From Oxalobacteraceae bacterium (GTDB taxonomy: Bacteria; Pseudomonadota; Gammaproteobacteria; Burkholderiales; Burkholderiaceae_D): a DNA stretch of 49,159 nucleotides. The notes under the pieces are model-generated. The model was given only the letters and a program-made list of their open reading frames with translations, had not been told where the DNA came from and made no database searches. The DNA lies in assembly GCA_027490255.1 (NCBI GenBank), contig JAIXYM010000099.1:1-49159 (forward strand), in the 5' to 3' direction. Positions 31,758 through 41,294 of this stretch are shown here, piece after piece (within the stretch, counting starts at the first letter, position 1; every line of letters starts with the position of its first letter). Made by a program: the position numbers and the translations under genes.

Positions 31758-32219
31758 TCAACCGCAACCGCCGCCGCCTGCTCGCACTTTGATAATAGTG
31801 CTTGCGACATAGTAGTTATTTTTGGCTCTGATCACCGCATAGATGGGTGAGGTTTCGCCCATTTTGATTCGGGTGTTCAGCGACGGCTGAGTTCCTTCCG
31901 GGAATTTGAAGACGCCGACCACGGGAATCGGGTTTTTCTGGACGACCAGTACGATCAGGTCGGTGCCTTCAAGCCGGCTTTCGACGGAGACCGGGACGAT
32001 ATAGCCGCTATCAACCAGCTCCGGTCCAGACACCGTAATCGCGGTGCTTTCCACCACCAGATCTCCACCAAGCGCTTGCGCTGCTTCCTGAAAGGTCTTG
32101 GTTTTGAGCAGTCCATCCCATTCCTTTGCCAGCGCCGGCCAGGGCAGGAGCGCGCCACCCGCAATCGCCATAGAGAGCGTGGTTGTCAAATCCAGAAAAT
32201 CCCTGCGTTTTTGATCCAT
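31758..32219 (-). CDS. soxY: Thiosulfate oxidation carrier subunit SoxY
   Basis: The 153-residue product has a Tat signal (KRRDFLDL, about 4-11, then a hydrophobic stretch to PALA). Its SoxY domain ends in the sulfur-carrying swinging arm. The last residues are AGGGGCG, so the carrier Cys is followed by one Gly, while the usual ending is GGCGG. ATG at 32219 was chosen over an upstream ATG because GAGGAG precedes it and the Tat signal begins there. soxZ follows directly. No soxA, X, B, C or D is in the window, so the pair is either displaced from a sox cluster or serves another sulfur path. Confidence 0.92.
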   Translation of the reverse strand: MDQKRRDFLDLTTTLSMAIAGGALLPWPALAKEWDGLLKTKTFQEAAQALGGDLVVESTAITVSGPELVDSGYIVPVSVESRLEGTDLIVLVVQKNPIPVVGVFKFPEGTQPSLNTRIKMGETSPIYAVIRAKNNYYVASTIIKVRAGGGGCG

Positions 32220-32340
32220 GGTGCTACTCCTCTGATGCGTTCGCCCGACGGACTGGATATGTGTGACTGCCGGCAACAATCCCCTAATGTATCTCGATAT
32301 GCGGTCTATGCGGCGCTTTTAAGTCGACCAATTTCCTTGG

Positions 32341-32709
32341 TTATTCATTCTTAAGGACTTCGAAGCTCTCCACAAAATACTCGGTATCGCCGAAACATGA
32401 GGAAGGCACTCCTTTGTGCTGTGAGTATTTCAATACCAGCCGCTGACCCGCATGCGCAGACAGCTGACTGGCCAGCTGATCATCGCGGACCGTGAACAGA
32501 AATTTTTCCGGAACCACACCGGGGAGTGTTGTCAGCAGGTGTTCGCCTTCCCAGGTTTTGCATAGCCATCCTCGCTTTGAAAATTTCTGCAGCAGACCGG
32601 CGCGTTCACCCGTCGAGTACGACCAACTGAGCGTGATCCAGGTATACAAGCTGAACATGGCAATCAGAGCGACCAGCACGGCCAGAAATCCAACGGTTAT
32701 TTTTTTCAT
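32341..32709 (-). CDS. Conserved small membrane-anchored protein, unknown function
   Basis: This 122-residue protein has an N-terminal membrane helix (about 4-25) and a small periplasmic domain with SWSYSTGERAG, RGWLCKTWEGE, VPEKFLFTV and SSCFGDTEYFVE. I recall closely similar proteins in Burkholderiales, often carrying the misleading label 6-phosphogluconate dehydrogenase. It has no such domain. The two Cys may pair. Function is unknown. Confidence 0.7.
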   Translation of the reverse strand: MKKITVGFLAVLVALIAMFSLYTWITLSWSYSTGERAGLLQKFSKRGWLCKTWEGEHLLTTLPGVVPEKFLFTVRDDQLASQLSAHAGQRLVLKYSQHKGVPSSCFGDTEYFVESFEVLKNE

Positions 32710-32773
32710 GTGTTTCAGAGGGGGTTGATGAATTCAATCACAGATAGTTGGGGGTGTCACTGCTCAAAATGTA

Positions 32774-33823
32774 TCAGCTGAGCGACTGGCGAATATCAAT
32801 CACGAAGCGGTATTTCACATCACTGGTCTGCATGCGCTCATAGGCGAGATTGATATCCTGCATCGGGATGACCTCGATATCTGACACGATTTGATGCTCG
32901 CCACAAAAATCCAGCATTTCCTGTGTCTCTTTAATGCCACCCACCAGTGAGCCAGCAATACTGCGTCGTCCGAAGATCAGCGGTCGAGAATTGAGCTCTG
33001 ATGTAGGGCCTATTGAGCCGACCACGCATAGCGTACCATCAACTTTCAGCAGTTCCATATAGGCCGTCACGTCATGGGGCACGGGTATGGTGTTGAGCAG
33101 GAAATCGAACTTGCCCGCATAGCGAGCGGCCGCCTCTTTATCAGAAAACAGTAATACATCATCCGCACCCAGGCGTTTGGCGTCCTCTGCCTTGTGGGCA
33201 GAATTTGTAATCATCACGGTATGTGCGCCCATGGCATGCGCAAATTTGATGCCCATGTGGCCAAGTCCGCCGAGGCCTATCACGCCGACCGTCATGCCGG
33301 GCTTTACGTTCCAGTGTTTCAGCGGCGAGTAAGTGGTGATGCCGGCACAGAGCAAAGGCGCGGCACCTGCCGGGTCCAGTGAGTCGGGTACGGTCAGCAC
33401 AAAGTGACGGTCCACTACGATGCTTTTGGAATAGCCACCGTAGGTGAAGCCACCGGGGTCTTTGCTAGGCGTGTTGTAGGTGGCGGTAAAACCATTGAGG
33501 CAGTACTGCTCCATATCCGCATCACAGGAAGAGCAATGCTGGCAGGAACCCACAAAACAACCGACGGCCACGCGCTGACCTATTCGCAAATCCTTGACTT
33601 CGGGACCGATGCCCCTGACGGTGCCGACAATTTCATGTCCAGGAACGATGGGGTAATTGCTGCGCCCCCAGTCGTTTTTTGCGTAATGAATATCCGTGTG
33701 ACAAACACCGCAAAATTCTATGTCGATGTGAACATCCTTCGCCCCGGTCGCTCTGCGAGTGATTTGGTGGGGCTTGAGTGGTCCATCAGCGGCGTGCGCG
33801 GCGTAGCAGGAAACAAGGGTCAT
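32774..33823 (-). CDS. Zinc-dependent NAD(P) alcohol dehydrogenase (YahK/cinnamyl-alcohol dehydrogenase-like)
   Basis: This 349-residue MDR-family protein has catalytic zinc ligands in EFCGVCHTD (Cys41) and VPGHEIVG (His63-Glu64). The structural-zinc Cys cluster is about residues 92-108, and the Rossmann motif is GLGGLGHMG (near 185). The GFTYGGYSKSIVVD and LCAGITTYSPLKHW segments are typical of the NADP-preferring YahK/Adh aldehyde-reductase group. It probably interconverts aldehydes and primary alcohols. AGGAG precedes the ATG at a good distance. It stands alone between the small membrane-protein gene and the pyc upstream region. Confidence 0.9.
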   Translation of the reverse strand: MTLVSCYAAHAADGPLKPHQITRRATGAKDVHIDIEFCGVCHTDIHYAKNDWGRSNYPIVPGHEIVGTVRGIGPEVKDLRIGQRVAVGCFVGSCQHCSSCDADMEQYCLNGFTATYNTPSKDPGGFTYGGYSKSIVVDRHFVLTVPDSLDPAGAAPLLCAGITTYSPLKHWNVKPGMTVGVIGLGGLGHMGIKFAHAMGAHTVMITNSAHKAEDAKRLGADDVLLFSDKEAAARYAGKFDFLLNTIPVPHDVTAYMELLKVDGTLCVVGSIGPTSELNSRPLIFGRRSIAGSLVGGIKETQEMLDFCGEHQIVSDIEVIPMQDINLAYERMQTSDVKYRFVIDIRQSLS

Positions 33824-34131
33824 CTGTAACTCCTGAAAATGAATGACATGTCTGATAAATAGCGGTCGGTTCTATTCAAGCAGCGCTTCCATGGCAAGCC
33901 TGGGTACCCAAAGAATAAGTGATCTCGCAAAGTCGTATCAAGAACCCCGGGTTTGTTATCATTATCGCCATAAGCTGAGTCACGAGAAAAAGTAGGTTAA
34001 TTTGCTATCGCGGGTTCAGTGCGGCAGCTAACGTAGAATAAATCTTGCTGCGTAACTCTTTGCCTTCAAACCCGTGCACCGGTTTGCACCGATGTGTTTT
34101 ATATAAGCCCTGACATTTCCGCCATCCTACG
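33824..34131 (+). other. 308-base divergent region upstream of pyc
   Basis: No gene is supported. This region separates the minus-strand alcohol dehydrogenase from the plus-strand pyruvate carboxylase and must hold both promoters. I see no clear consensus promoter, operator or terminator. Confidence 0.4.
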
Positions 34132-37100
34132 ATGAAAAAAATCCAGAAAATTCTTGTCGCGAATCGCTCCGAGATCGCTATTCGTGTCATGCGCGCTGCA
34201 ACCGAGTTGGGTATACGCATGGTCGCTGTGTACGCAGCAGAAGATCGATTTGCGCTTCATCGATTTAAGGCTGATGAGAGTTATCTGGTCGGCGAAGGTA
34301 AGAAGCCGATTGCGGCTTATCTGGATATTGACGACATCATTCGTATTGCCAAAGAAGCGCAGGTTGATGCGATTCATCCCGGCTATGGTTTTCTGTCCGA
34401 GAATCCGGATTTTGCGCAAGCCTGCGCCAATAACGGGATCATCTTTATCGGGCCCAAGTCTGATGTCATGCGTACCTTGGGCAACAAGGTCGCTGCGCGT
34501 AATGCCGCTATCGCGGCGGGCGTACCCGTCGTGCCCGCCACGCCCGCCTTGCCGCACGATATGGACGAAGTCCGAAAGCTGGCCGGTGCCGTGGGCTATC
34601 CGTTAATGCTTAAGGCCAGCTGGGGTGGCGGCGGTCGGGGCATGCGAGTGATCGAATCCGAAGATGAGTTACCCGCGCTGCTGGAAGTCGCGCGGCGCGA
34701 AGCCGCCGCTGCTTTTGGCAATGATGAAATGTATCTTGAGAAGCTGGTTCGTCGTGCGCGTCACGTGGAAGTGCAGTTGCTGGGTGACACGCACGGCAAT
34801 CTGATCCATTTGTTCGAGCGTGATTGCTCGGTGCAGCGGCGCAATCAGAAAGTGGTTGAGCGGGCACCGGCACCTTATCTGACCGATGCAGACCGGATTT
34901 CCTTATGCGAAGCCGCAATGAGGCTGGGACGTGCAGTGAATTACACGCATGCTGGCACGGTCGAATTCCTGATGGATGCAGATACGGGTTCGTTCTATTT
35001 CATCGAAGTCAATCCGCGCATTCAGGTTGAGCATACCGTCACCGAGCAAGTGACCGGTGTTGATATCGTCAAGGCGCAGATACGCATTTCCGAGGGTTTA
35101 AAAATCGGCGACACCGATGCGCAAGGCCTGCATATTCCAAATCAGTCCGAGGTGCGACTCAATGGACATGCGTTGCAATGCCGCGTAACGACGGAAGATC
35201 CAGAAAATAATTTCACACCTGACTACGGCCGTCTTACCGCTTATCGCAGTGCGTCAGGTTTCGGTATTCGACTCGACGGTGGCACCGCTTATTCGGGTGC
35301 GGTGATTACGCCGTATTACGACTCGCTACTGGTCAAGGTGACTGCCTGGGCGCCCACAACGATTGAGGCCACAGCACGTATGGATCGTGCGCTGCGAGAA
35401 TTCCGTATTCGAGGCGTATCGACCAATCTACAATTTTTGGAAAACGTCATTAATCATCCGCAGTTCATCTCAGGTGAATGCACGACGCGTTTTATCGATA
35501 CGACACCCGAGCTGTTTCAGTTTGCCAAACGCGCCGATCGCGCAACCCGCTTGCTGCGATTTATTGGCGACGTTGTGGTGAATGGCAATCCCGAGATGAA
35601 AGGGCGTAAAGGCACGGATGGCATTCTTCCTGCGCCACTTCTGCCCAAATCGAGCCGGGTTGCCCCGGTGCCGCCGGGCTCCCGCGACAGGTTGCGGGAA
35701 CTGGGTGCAGAGAAATTCTCACAATGGATGCTGGAGCAAAAATCTGTTCTTATTACAGATTCAACGATGCGTGATGCACATCAGTCGCTGTTCGCGACGC
35801 GCATGCGCTCCGCAGACATGCGAGTTATTGCACCGTATTACGCACGCATGCTGCCGAATCTTTTTTCGATGGAGTGCTGGGGTGGCGCGACCTTTGATGT
35901 CGCTATGCGCTTTTTGAAGGAAGATCCTTGGGAGCGTTTGACCGAGCTGCGCGAAGGTGTTCCTAACATCCTCTTCCAGATGTTGTTGCGTGCGTCAAAT
36001 GCGGTGGGCTATACCAACTATGCCGATAATGTGGTGCGTCATTTCGTCGGGCAGGCTGCTGCGGGTGGCATTGATCTGTTCCGTGTTTTTGATTCGCTCA
36101 ATTGGGTCGAGAACATGCGTGTGGCGATTGATGCGGTACGCGAGACGGGTGCGCTATGCGAAGGTGCGATTTGTTATACCGGCGATCCCTTCGATCCTGC
36201 GCGTGCCAAGTACAGCCTGTCGTATTACGTCACCATGGCAAAAGAACTCGAGCGCGCCGGCGTGAACATCATTGGTATCAAAGATATGGCGGGTGTTTGC
36301 AAGCCTGCTGCAGCGCGTGCGCTCGTCAAGGCGCTGAAAGAAGAAGTGGGTCTGCCGATTCATTTCCATACGCACGACACTAGTGGTATTGGTGCTGCTA
36401 GCGTGCTGGCGGCCATCGATGCCGGATGTGATGCCGTCGATGGTGCCATGGATGCAATGAGTGGTCTCACTTCGCAACCCAATCTGGGCTCGATCGCTGC
36501 GGCGCTCGTTCATACCGAGCGTGATCCGGGTCTGTCGAAAGACGCCTTGTTCTCCATTTCGCAATACTGGGAAGGCGTGCGTCGTTACTACGCGCCCTTT
36601 GAAGCCGATATGCGTTCGGGTACCTCGGATGTGTATCGGCACGAAATGCCGGGTGGTCAGTACACCAATCTGCGTGAGCAGGCGAGGGCGATGGGGATCG
36701 ATCATCGCTGGACTGAAGTCGCGCAAGCCTATGCCGATGTTAATCAACTCTTCGGGGATATCGTCAAGGTGACACCGACCTCGAAAGTAGTCGGTGACAT
36801 GGCCCTGTTCATGGTCGCCAATGATCTGGCACCGTCGGATGTCAGTGATCCTGAGCGTGAAATCGCTTTTCCCGAATCCGTGATTTCATTATTTCGTGGC
36901 GAGTTGGGTTTCCCGCCTGATGGTTTTCCGGCGGCGCTGCAAAAGAAAGTCCTCAAAGGCGCGAAGCCTTTGGAAGGCCGACCCGGTGCGAGTCTGCCAC
37001 CTGTGGATTTGCAGCAGGCACGAGCAAGCGCAGAGAAGGCGGTCGATCGTAAGATAAGCGAGTACGAACTTGCGTCCTACCTGATGTATCCGAAAGTTTT

Positions 37101-37590
37101 CACTGAGTATGCACAGCATCGACGTCAGCATGGTGATGTGAGCGTGCTGCCCACCGATGTGTTTTTCGAGGGACTCAAGGATGGTCAGGAAATCTCGGTG
37201 GACATCGATCGCGGTAAAACACTGGTGATTCGTCTGCTAGGACGCACCGATCTCGAAGAAGAAGCCCAGACTAAATTATTCTTCGAACTCAATGGTCAGC
37301 CGCGTATGGTGCGTGTGCAGCACGCGGGTGTGGTGAGTACGGTGTCGCATCCCAAAGCACAAGAAGGTAATGCGCTGCACGTGGGTGCGCCCATGCCGGG
37401 CATGGTGGTGACGCTTGCTGTCAAGCCGGGTCAAAAGGTGAGCAAGGGTGATCCGCTGGTGTCAATCGAAGCGATGAAAATGGAAACTATGATTCGCGCC
37501 GAGATCGATGGCGTGGTTCGGCACACGCATGTGAAACCTGGCAGTGTCGTGACGGCCAAAGATTTACTGGTCGAATTCGCTGCGTCCTGA
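34132..37590 (+). CDS. pyc: Pyruvate carboxylase (single-chain)
   Basis: This 1152-residue multidomain enzyme has a biotin carboxylase domain (about 1-455: KILVANRSEIA, ASWGGGGRGMR ATP-grasp loop, FIEVNPRIQVEHTVTE). A carboxyltransferase domain covers about 545-810 (TDSTMRDAHQSL, FHTHDTSG), a PYC/OADA domain about 830-1030, and a C-terminal biotinyl domain has EAMKMET with the biotin Lys near 1116. Full length and domain order match alpha4 pyruvate carboxylase, which makes oxaloacetate from pyruvate and bicarbonate. In photoheterotrophs this anaplerotic fixation can be substantial. The stop abuts the convergent EamA gene. Confidence 0.96.
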   Translation: MKKIQKILVANRSEIAIRVMRAATELGIRMVAVYAAEDRFALHRFKADESYLVGEGKKPIAAYLDIDDIIRIAKEAQVDAIHPGYGFLSENPDFAQACANNGIIFIGPKSDVMRTLGNKVAARNAAIAAGVPVVPATPALPHDMDEVRKLAGAVGYPLMLKASWGGGGRGMRVIESEDELPALLEVARREAAAAFGNDEMYLEKLVRRARHVEVQLLGDTHGNLIHLFERDCSVQRRNQKVVERAPAPYLTDADRISLCEAAMRLGRAVNYTHAGTVEFLMDADTGSFYFIEVNPRIQVEHTVTEQVTGVDIVKAQIRISEGLKIGDTDAQGLHIPNQSEVRLNGHALQCRVTTEDPENNFTPDYGRLTAYRSASGFGIRLDGGTAYSGAVITPYYDSLLVKVTAWAPTTIEATARMDRALREFRIRGVSTNLQFLENVINHPQFISGECTTRFIDTTPELFQFAKRADRATRLLRFIGDVVVNGNPEMKGRKGTDGILPAPLLPKSSRVAPVPPGSRDRLRELGAEKFSQWMLEQKSVLITDSTMRDAHQSLFATRMRSADMRVIAPYYARMLPNLFSMECWGGATFDVAMRFLKEDPWERLTELREGVPNILFQMLLRASNAVGYTNYADNVVRHFVGQAAAGGIDLFRVFDSLNWVENMRVAIDAVRETGALCEGAICYTGDPFDPARAKYSLSYYVTMAKELERAGVNIIGIKDMAGVCKPAAARALVKALKEEVGLPIHFHTHDTSGIGAASVLAAIDAGCDAVDGAMDAMSGLTSQPNLGSIAAALVHTERDPGLSKDALFSISQYWEGVRRYYAPFEADMRSGTSDVYRHEMPGGQYTNLREQARAMGIDHRWTEVAQAYADVNQLFGDIVKVTPTSKVVGDMALFMVANDLAPSDVSDPEREIAFPESVISLFRGELGFPPDGFPAALQKKVLKGAKPLEGRPGASLPPVDLQQARASAEKAVDRKISEYELASYLMYPKVFTEYAQHRRQHGDVSVLPTDVFFEGLKDGQEISVDIDRGKTLVIRLLGRTDLEEEAQTKLFFELNGQPRMVRVQHAGVVSTVSHPKAQEGNALHVGAPMPGMVVTLAVKPGQKVSKGDPLVSIEAMKMETMIRAEIDGVVRHTHVKPGSVVTAKDLLVEFAAS

Positions 37591-38493
37591 TCAGCTTGCT
37601 TGCTTGCGCAGTCCCAGTGCAATCACGGTCGTCACCACGATCAGTGCACCGAGTACCTGCACTGGTGCAATCGACTGATCGAGCAGCAGCCAGGCCAGTG
37701 CCAGTGCAAACACGGGTTCCACGTTCATGATCGCGGAATTGCCGACCACGCCCAGACGCGGCAGCAGGCTGAACATCAGCGTGAAGGCGGTGCCGTAGAG
37801 GACGGTGAGTCCCGCCAGCCCCCACCAACCGGTCGTGGTTTTTGGCAGCGACCAATCGCCGGTACTTAATGCAAATGCTGCGGTAAGCAGCAGCACCATG
37901 CCCAGTGTGTAGACCGTCCTGACTTTGCCATCAATCGACAGTAGCTCATGCTGCGTTAGCACCATGGCCAGTGCGAAGGTGGCCGCTGCGGTCGTAGCAA
38001 ACGCCACGCCGTTGCCGATCTGCTGCCAGTGCGCAGAGGCACCTAATCCGGAGGCAGCACCGAAAGCATCTAGTGCCAATGCTAGGCCAAACAGAATGAC
38101 TGGCATCGCTTTGAGAACAAATTTCTCTGCCTGATGACGGTAAATAATTCGTGCCCAGAACGCAGCCCACAAGGGGTAGGTATTAAACGCAAGCAGGGCA
38201 AGTGCCACTGGCAGTCGCGCCACCGCCGAATACAGGCAATAGCTCTGTATGGCCACCAGAGTCCCGACGATGGGCATGAAGATCAGTGACCGTCCCTGCA
38301 AGCGCGGCGACACACGCTGACTGAGCAGCAGAAGGGTGATGATCAGCGCCGTAACGCCACTTCGAAAAATCACCGCAGTCGTGACGCTCACACCGTCATT
38401 GAAGGCAAAGCGAGCGGAGACGTGATTGGCACCCATCATCACGGCGATCAGCAGCAGTGTCAGGAATGCAGTACGAGATAGGGACTTGCTCAT
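37591..38493 (-). CDS. EamA/DMT family transporter
   Basis: The 300-residue protein has ten predicted membrane helices in two EamA repeats (about 8-140 and 155-295). MMGANHVSARFAF in helix 1 and EPVFALALAWLLLDQ near the end of repeat 2 are typical of drug/metabolite transporter exporters. An upstream ATG at 38559 would add 22 residues but has no ribosome-binding site. The substrate is unknown. Its stop codon directly abuts the pyc stop. Confidence 0.85.
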   Translation of the reverse strand: MSKSLSRTAFLTLLLIAVMMGANHVSARFAFNDGVSVTTAVIFRSGVTALIITLLLLSQRVSPRLQGRSLIFMPIVGTLVAIQSYCLYSAVARLPVALALLAFNTYPLWAAFWARIIYRHQAEKFVLKAMPVILFGLALALDAFGAASGLGASAHWQQIGNGVAFATTAAATFALAMVLTQHELLSIDGKVRTVYTLGMVLLLTAAFALSTGDWSLPKTTTGWWGLAGLTVLYGTAFTLMFSLLPRLGVVGNSAIMNVEPVFALALAWLLLDQSIAPVQVLGALIVVTTVIALGLRKQAS

Positions 38494-38658
38494 TATTTTT
38501 CTTGTCTCGGTGCGGTATCGCAAATGCCTGGATTGTTCACCCGGGCGGTTAATACCCATTATTTCATGACCGCAGTAAAGCGCCAGGCTTGCCAGCGATG
38601 ACGTGTATATTTCGATCGTCCTGATCAGAAAATCCGGATAGCAACGAGATGATACGAG

Positions 38659-40104
38659 ATGATACGAGAAGAGACAGCGACGCCTGATGAATACCTCATG
38701 AATTCAGTCGCCCCATTAGCCCCATCGCGCGCCGAGGGCTGGCGGCCACCCGCGCCCGCATTGCGATCCAACCTCGCTATCGGACTCAGGATACTTTTTC
38801 AGCGCTCGCCCGACCTGCTGCAAACGCTGCCGCGCGACTGCTATACCAAAGATATCATCACGGTGCCGGTGGGTAAGCGACCCGTATTCATCGTCAATCA
38901 TCCCGAGACTATTCGTCGCATTCTCACAGAAGATCGAGCGAATTATCCTAAGAGTGATCTGATGGTTTCTGCATTGTCGCCGCTGCTGGGCGATGGTGTC
39001 CTGATTTCTTCGGGCGAGCTCTGGGAACATGATCGTCAGATGCTGGAGCCGGCCTTTATGCACATGCGGCTCGCGCATATGTTTCCGGATATGCGTGAAG
39101 CTGTTCATGATTTTGTGGAGCGATTGCAGCTTCTGGAGACAGGCGCCGTCGTGGATCTGGAATCGGAGCTCACACATGTGACGGCCGACATTATGTTGAG
39201 GACTATTTTTTCCAAACCGATAGGTGCTGCGCGAGCAGATGCGGTGTTCGATGCTTTTTCCTCGTTTCAGAAAAACAGTCCCCAGTTTCAGTTGCAGCAT
39301 GTACTTGCCAGCGATCCTCACAAGCCTGCATTACCCAGCACAGAGTTGATGCGCGATGCGAGCATTCTCAGAGACTTGTTGGCGGCTATGCTGGATGAGC
39401 GACTTAAACTGAATTCGCAAGGCGAGGTATTTGTCGATTTTGCGCAGGCGGTGATTGACGCGCGTGATGCAGAGGACTTGCCCTTCAGTCGTGAAAAAAT
39501 TATTGATCAGCTGGCTGTTTTTTTTCTCGCGGGTCATGAAACAACGGCGAGCAGCTTGTCCTGGACATTTTTTATGTTGTCACAGCAGCCGCAGGTGCTG
39601 GGAAAGCTGCGTGATGAAATTCGAGACGTGCTGGCTGGCCGCCCCTTTGAATTCGATGATTTCAAGTCACTGAGCTTCGTTCGCGATGTCTTTCGCGAAT
39701 CATTGCGGCTCTATCCACCTGCTGCTTTTCTTACGCGTCGCGCTCTGCACGAGGATCAATTCGGACGTCTTAAGGTGCCGGCAGATAGTTTCATTGTCAT
39801 ATCGCCATGGCTGATTCACCGGCACGAGGCTTATTGGCCGCAGGCAGACCGTTTTATTCCCGAGCGCTTTGACGCGAACGGCAGTGCGCCATTGCCCGGT
39901 ACCTACTTACCCTTCGGGCTCGGGCCGCGTGCGTGTACCGGTGCGACGATTGCGCAGCTAGAGGCCTCATTGATTTTGTGTGAAGTATTGCGGCGGTTTT
40001 CGTTTTTGCCGCTGAATGCATCGAGTGTCTTTCCCGTGTCGCGCGTTAGCGTGCGGCCGGCTGATGGCATATGTTGTCGGGTCGAGAAATATGATGCCAA
40101 GTGA
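38659..40104 (+). CDS. Cytochrome P450
   Basis: This 481-residue protein has all P450 hallmarks: the I-helix FLAGHETTASS (near 290), the K-helix ExxR in FRESLRLYPP (near 352), and the heme loop FGLGPRACTGATIAQ with the axial Cys near 426. No membrane anchor is apparent, so it is a soluble monooxygenase. The overall pattern resembles CYP4/CYP102-like fatty acid hydroxylases and bacterial CYP families of aerobic phototrophs, but the substrate cannot be named. No ferredoxin or reductase gene is adjacent. A second ATG at 38698 is possible. The upstream bases carry a 10-bp direct repeat (ACGAGATGAT twice). It ends in a strong terminator. Confidence 0.93.
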   Translation: MIREETATPDEYLMNSVAPLAPSRAEGWRPPAPALRSNLAIGLRILFQRSPDLLQTLPRDCYTKDIITVPVGKRPVFIVNHPETIRRILTEDRANYPKSDLMVSALSPLLGDGVLISSGELWEHDRQMLEPAFMHMRLAHMFPDMREAVHDFVERLQLLETGAVVDLESELTHVTADIMLRTIFSKPIGAARADAVFDAFSSFQKNSPQFQLQHVLASDPHKPALPSTELMRDASILRDLLAAMLDERLKLNSQGEVFVDFAQAVIDARDAEDLPFSREKIIDQLAVFFLAGHETTASSLSWTFFMLSQQPQVLGKLRDEIRDVLAGRPFEFDDFKSLSFVRDVFRESLRLYPPAAFLTRRALHEDQFGRLKVPADSFIVISPWLIHRHEAYWPQADRFIPERFDANGSAPLPGTYLPFGLGPRACTGATIAQLEASLILCEVLRRFSFLPLNASSVFPVSRVSVRPADGICCRVEKYDAK

Positions 40105-40125
40105 TTCGATTCAAGTTTAATCAAT

Positions 40126-40158
40126 AAAAAACCCAGCCAAAAAATGGCTGGGTTTTTT
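40126..40158. terminator. Bidirectional intrinsic terminator
   Basis: CCCAGCCA (40132-40139) and TGGCTGGG (40145-40152) form an 8-bp stem, flanked by A6 on the left and T6 on the right. It therefore works on both strands and separates the convergent P450 and alpha/beta hydrolase genes. Confidence 0.92.
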
Positions 40159-40195
40159 ATAAGAGACCGGCCTAGAGGGCCAACCTTGCTTGGGG

Positions 40196-41203
40196 TTACA
40201 CGGACTTCAAGAAGTTCAGTGCGATCTTGTTAAATTTGGTCGGATTCTCCATGAACATGAAGTGGCTGCCACCTTCATCGACTTCAAAGATTTCCACTTT
40301 TGCGCCCGGTATTTTGCTTGCAATCCATGCCTGCGATGCCGGGGTAAAAAAGCTGCCTTTGGCACCGACGACGAGTGTGGGAACATTGATGCGGGTGATC
40401 GTATCGCGCCAATCTTGTACGCAATGATCCACCAGTAATTGGGCTGCTTCTTTGCGTGGAAATTTGAGATTTTGTGCGAGTGCATACTCCAGTTTTTTGG
40501 CAGGGTAAGCCTTGGTGAAGAACATACCGTTGACTAGACCGGCTGTCGTTTTGTCACCATCCGCACCCGAGAGTGCAGCGGCGGTATCAAACAATGCCTG
40601 CGGCGTAAAGACAGCACCTGCATCTGCTTTTTCTGAATCGGACATGCCGGGCGGAATGGTGGTGTAGGGCGCCTGATCGATCAGGATCATCGCTCCCGTG
40701 CGATGTTTGCCATACAAATCCCAATGAGCCCAGATTACTGAGCAGCCCATCGAGTGTCCGACTAGTGTGGCATTACTCACACCGAGGCTATCTAGCAGTT
40801 CATGTAAATCCGTTGCCAGCCTCGACATGCGGTAGCCATGCTTTGGCTTGTCTGAATCGCCATGGCCACGCATGTCCACCGCGATCACACGGTAGTGTTC
40901 AGAAAACGCCGTGATCTGATCCTGGAACATCGCTGCAGTTTGCGACCAGCCCGGAACCATGACGATGGGTCGACCGCGTCCTGATTCCAGATAACTCAGC
41001 TTGACGCCATCGCTGGTTACGAAGCTGCCTTGTTTTATTTCTCCTGGGTTGACGCCGCCACCGAGACTAATGTTGGCGCAACCCGTGGTTGCCAGCGAGG
41101 TACCGGCCAGTGCTGCTGCAGCAAGAAAATGTCGTCGAGAGGGGCGCTGTGCTCGCATTGCATCCACGCTTTGAGGTTGGGTTACCGAGTTATCTTTTTC
41201 CAC
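40196..41203 (-). CDS. Tat-exported lipoprotein alpha/beta hydrolase
   Basis: The 335-residue product begins at GTG 41203, chosen because AGGAGA lies 5 bases upstream. A Tat motif SRRHFLAAA and a lipobox-like TTGC near residue 40 indicate a Tat-exported lipoprotein. The hydrolase fold shows VMVPGWSQTAAMF, VDMRGHGDSDKP, the nucleophile elbow LVGHSMGCSV and a late GGSHFMFMENP with the catalytic His. It resembles epoxide-hydrolase/chloroperoxidase-like esterases. The mature start SFVTSDGVKLSYLE is very like that of the hydrolase at 22361-23305, which is Sec-exported. The substrate is unknown. Confidence 0.84.
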   Translation of the reverse strand: MEKDNSVTQPQSVDAMRAQRPSRRHFLAAAALAGTSLATTGCANISLGGGVNPGEIKQGSFVTSDGVKLSYLESGRGRPIVMVPGWSQTAAMFQDQITAFSEHYRVIAVDMRGHGDSDKPKHGYRMSRLATDLHELLDSLGVSNATLVGHSMGCSVIWAHWDLYGKHRTGAMILIDQAPYTTIPPGMSDSEKADAGAVFTPQALFDTAAALSGADGDKTTAGLVNGMFFTKAYPAKKLEYALAQNLKFPRKEAAQLLVDHCVQDWRDTITRINVPTLVVGAKGSFFTPASQAWIASKIPGAKVEIFEVDEGGSHFMFMENPTKFNKIALNFLKSV

Positions 41204-41270
41204 GTTGTCTCCTGTTTTTTTATGAATTAAAAAACAATCACGATACCTTGCTGCAAAAGGAGGATAGCAG

Positions 41271-41294
41271 AGTCTATGGGGAATAGACTTTTTT
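41271..41294 (+). other. Terminator-like hairpin in the leader of the aminotransferase gene
   Basis: AGTCTAT and ATAGACT pair around a 5-base loop, and T6 follows at once. No plus-strand gene precedes it, since the neighbour at 41203 runs away on the minus strand. It would lie in the 5' leader of the aminotransferase if the promoter is upstream. An AAGGAGG sequence at 41257-41263 precedes it. This arrangement could be an attenuator. Confidence 0.5.

Noticed and set aside
31431..32219. A full Sox thiosulfate oxidation operon
   Set aside because: Only soxY and soxZ are present. Flanking genes are a small membrane protein of unknown function on either side.
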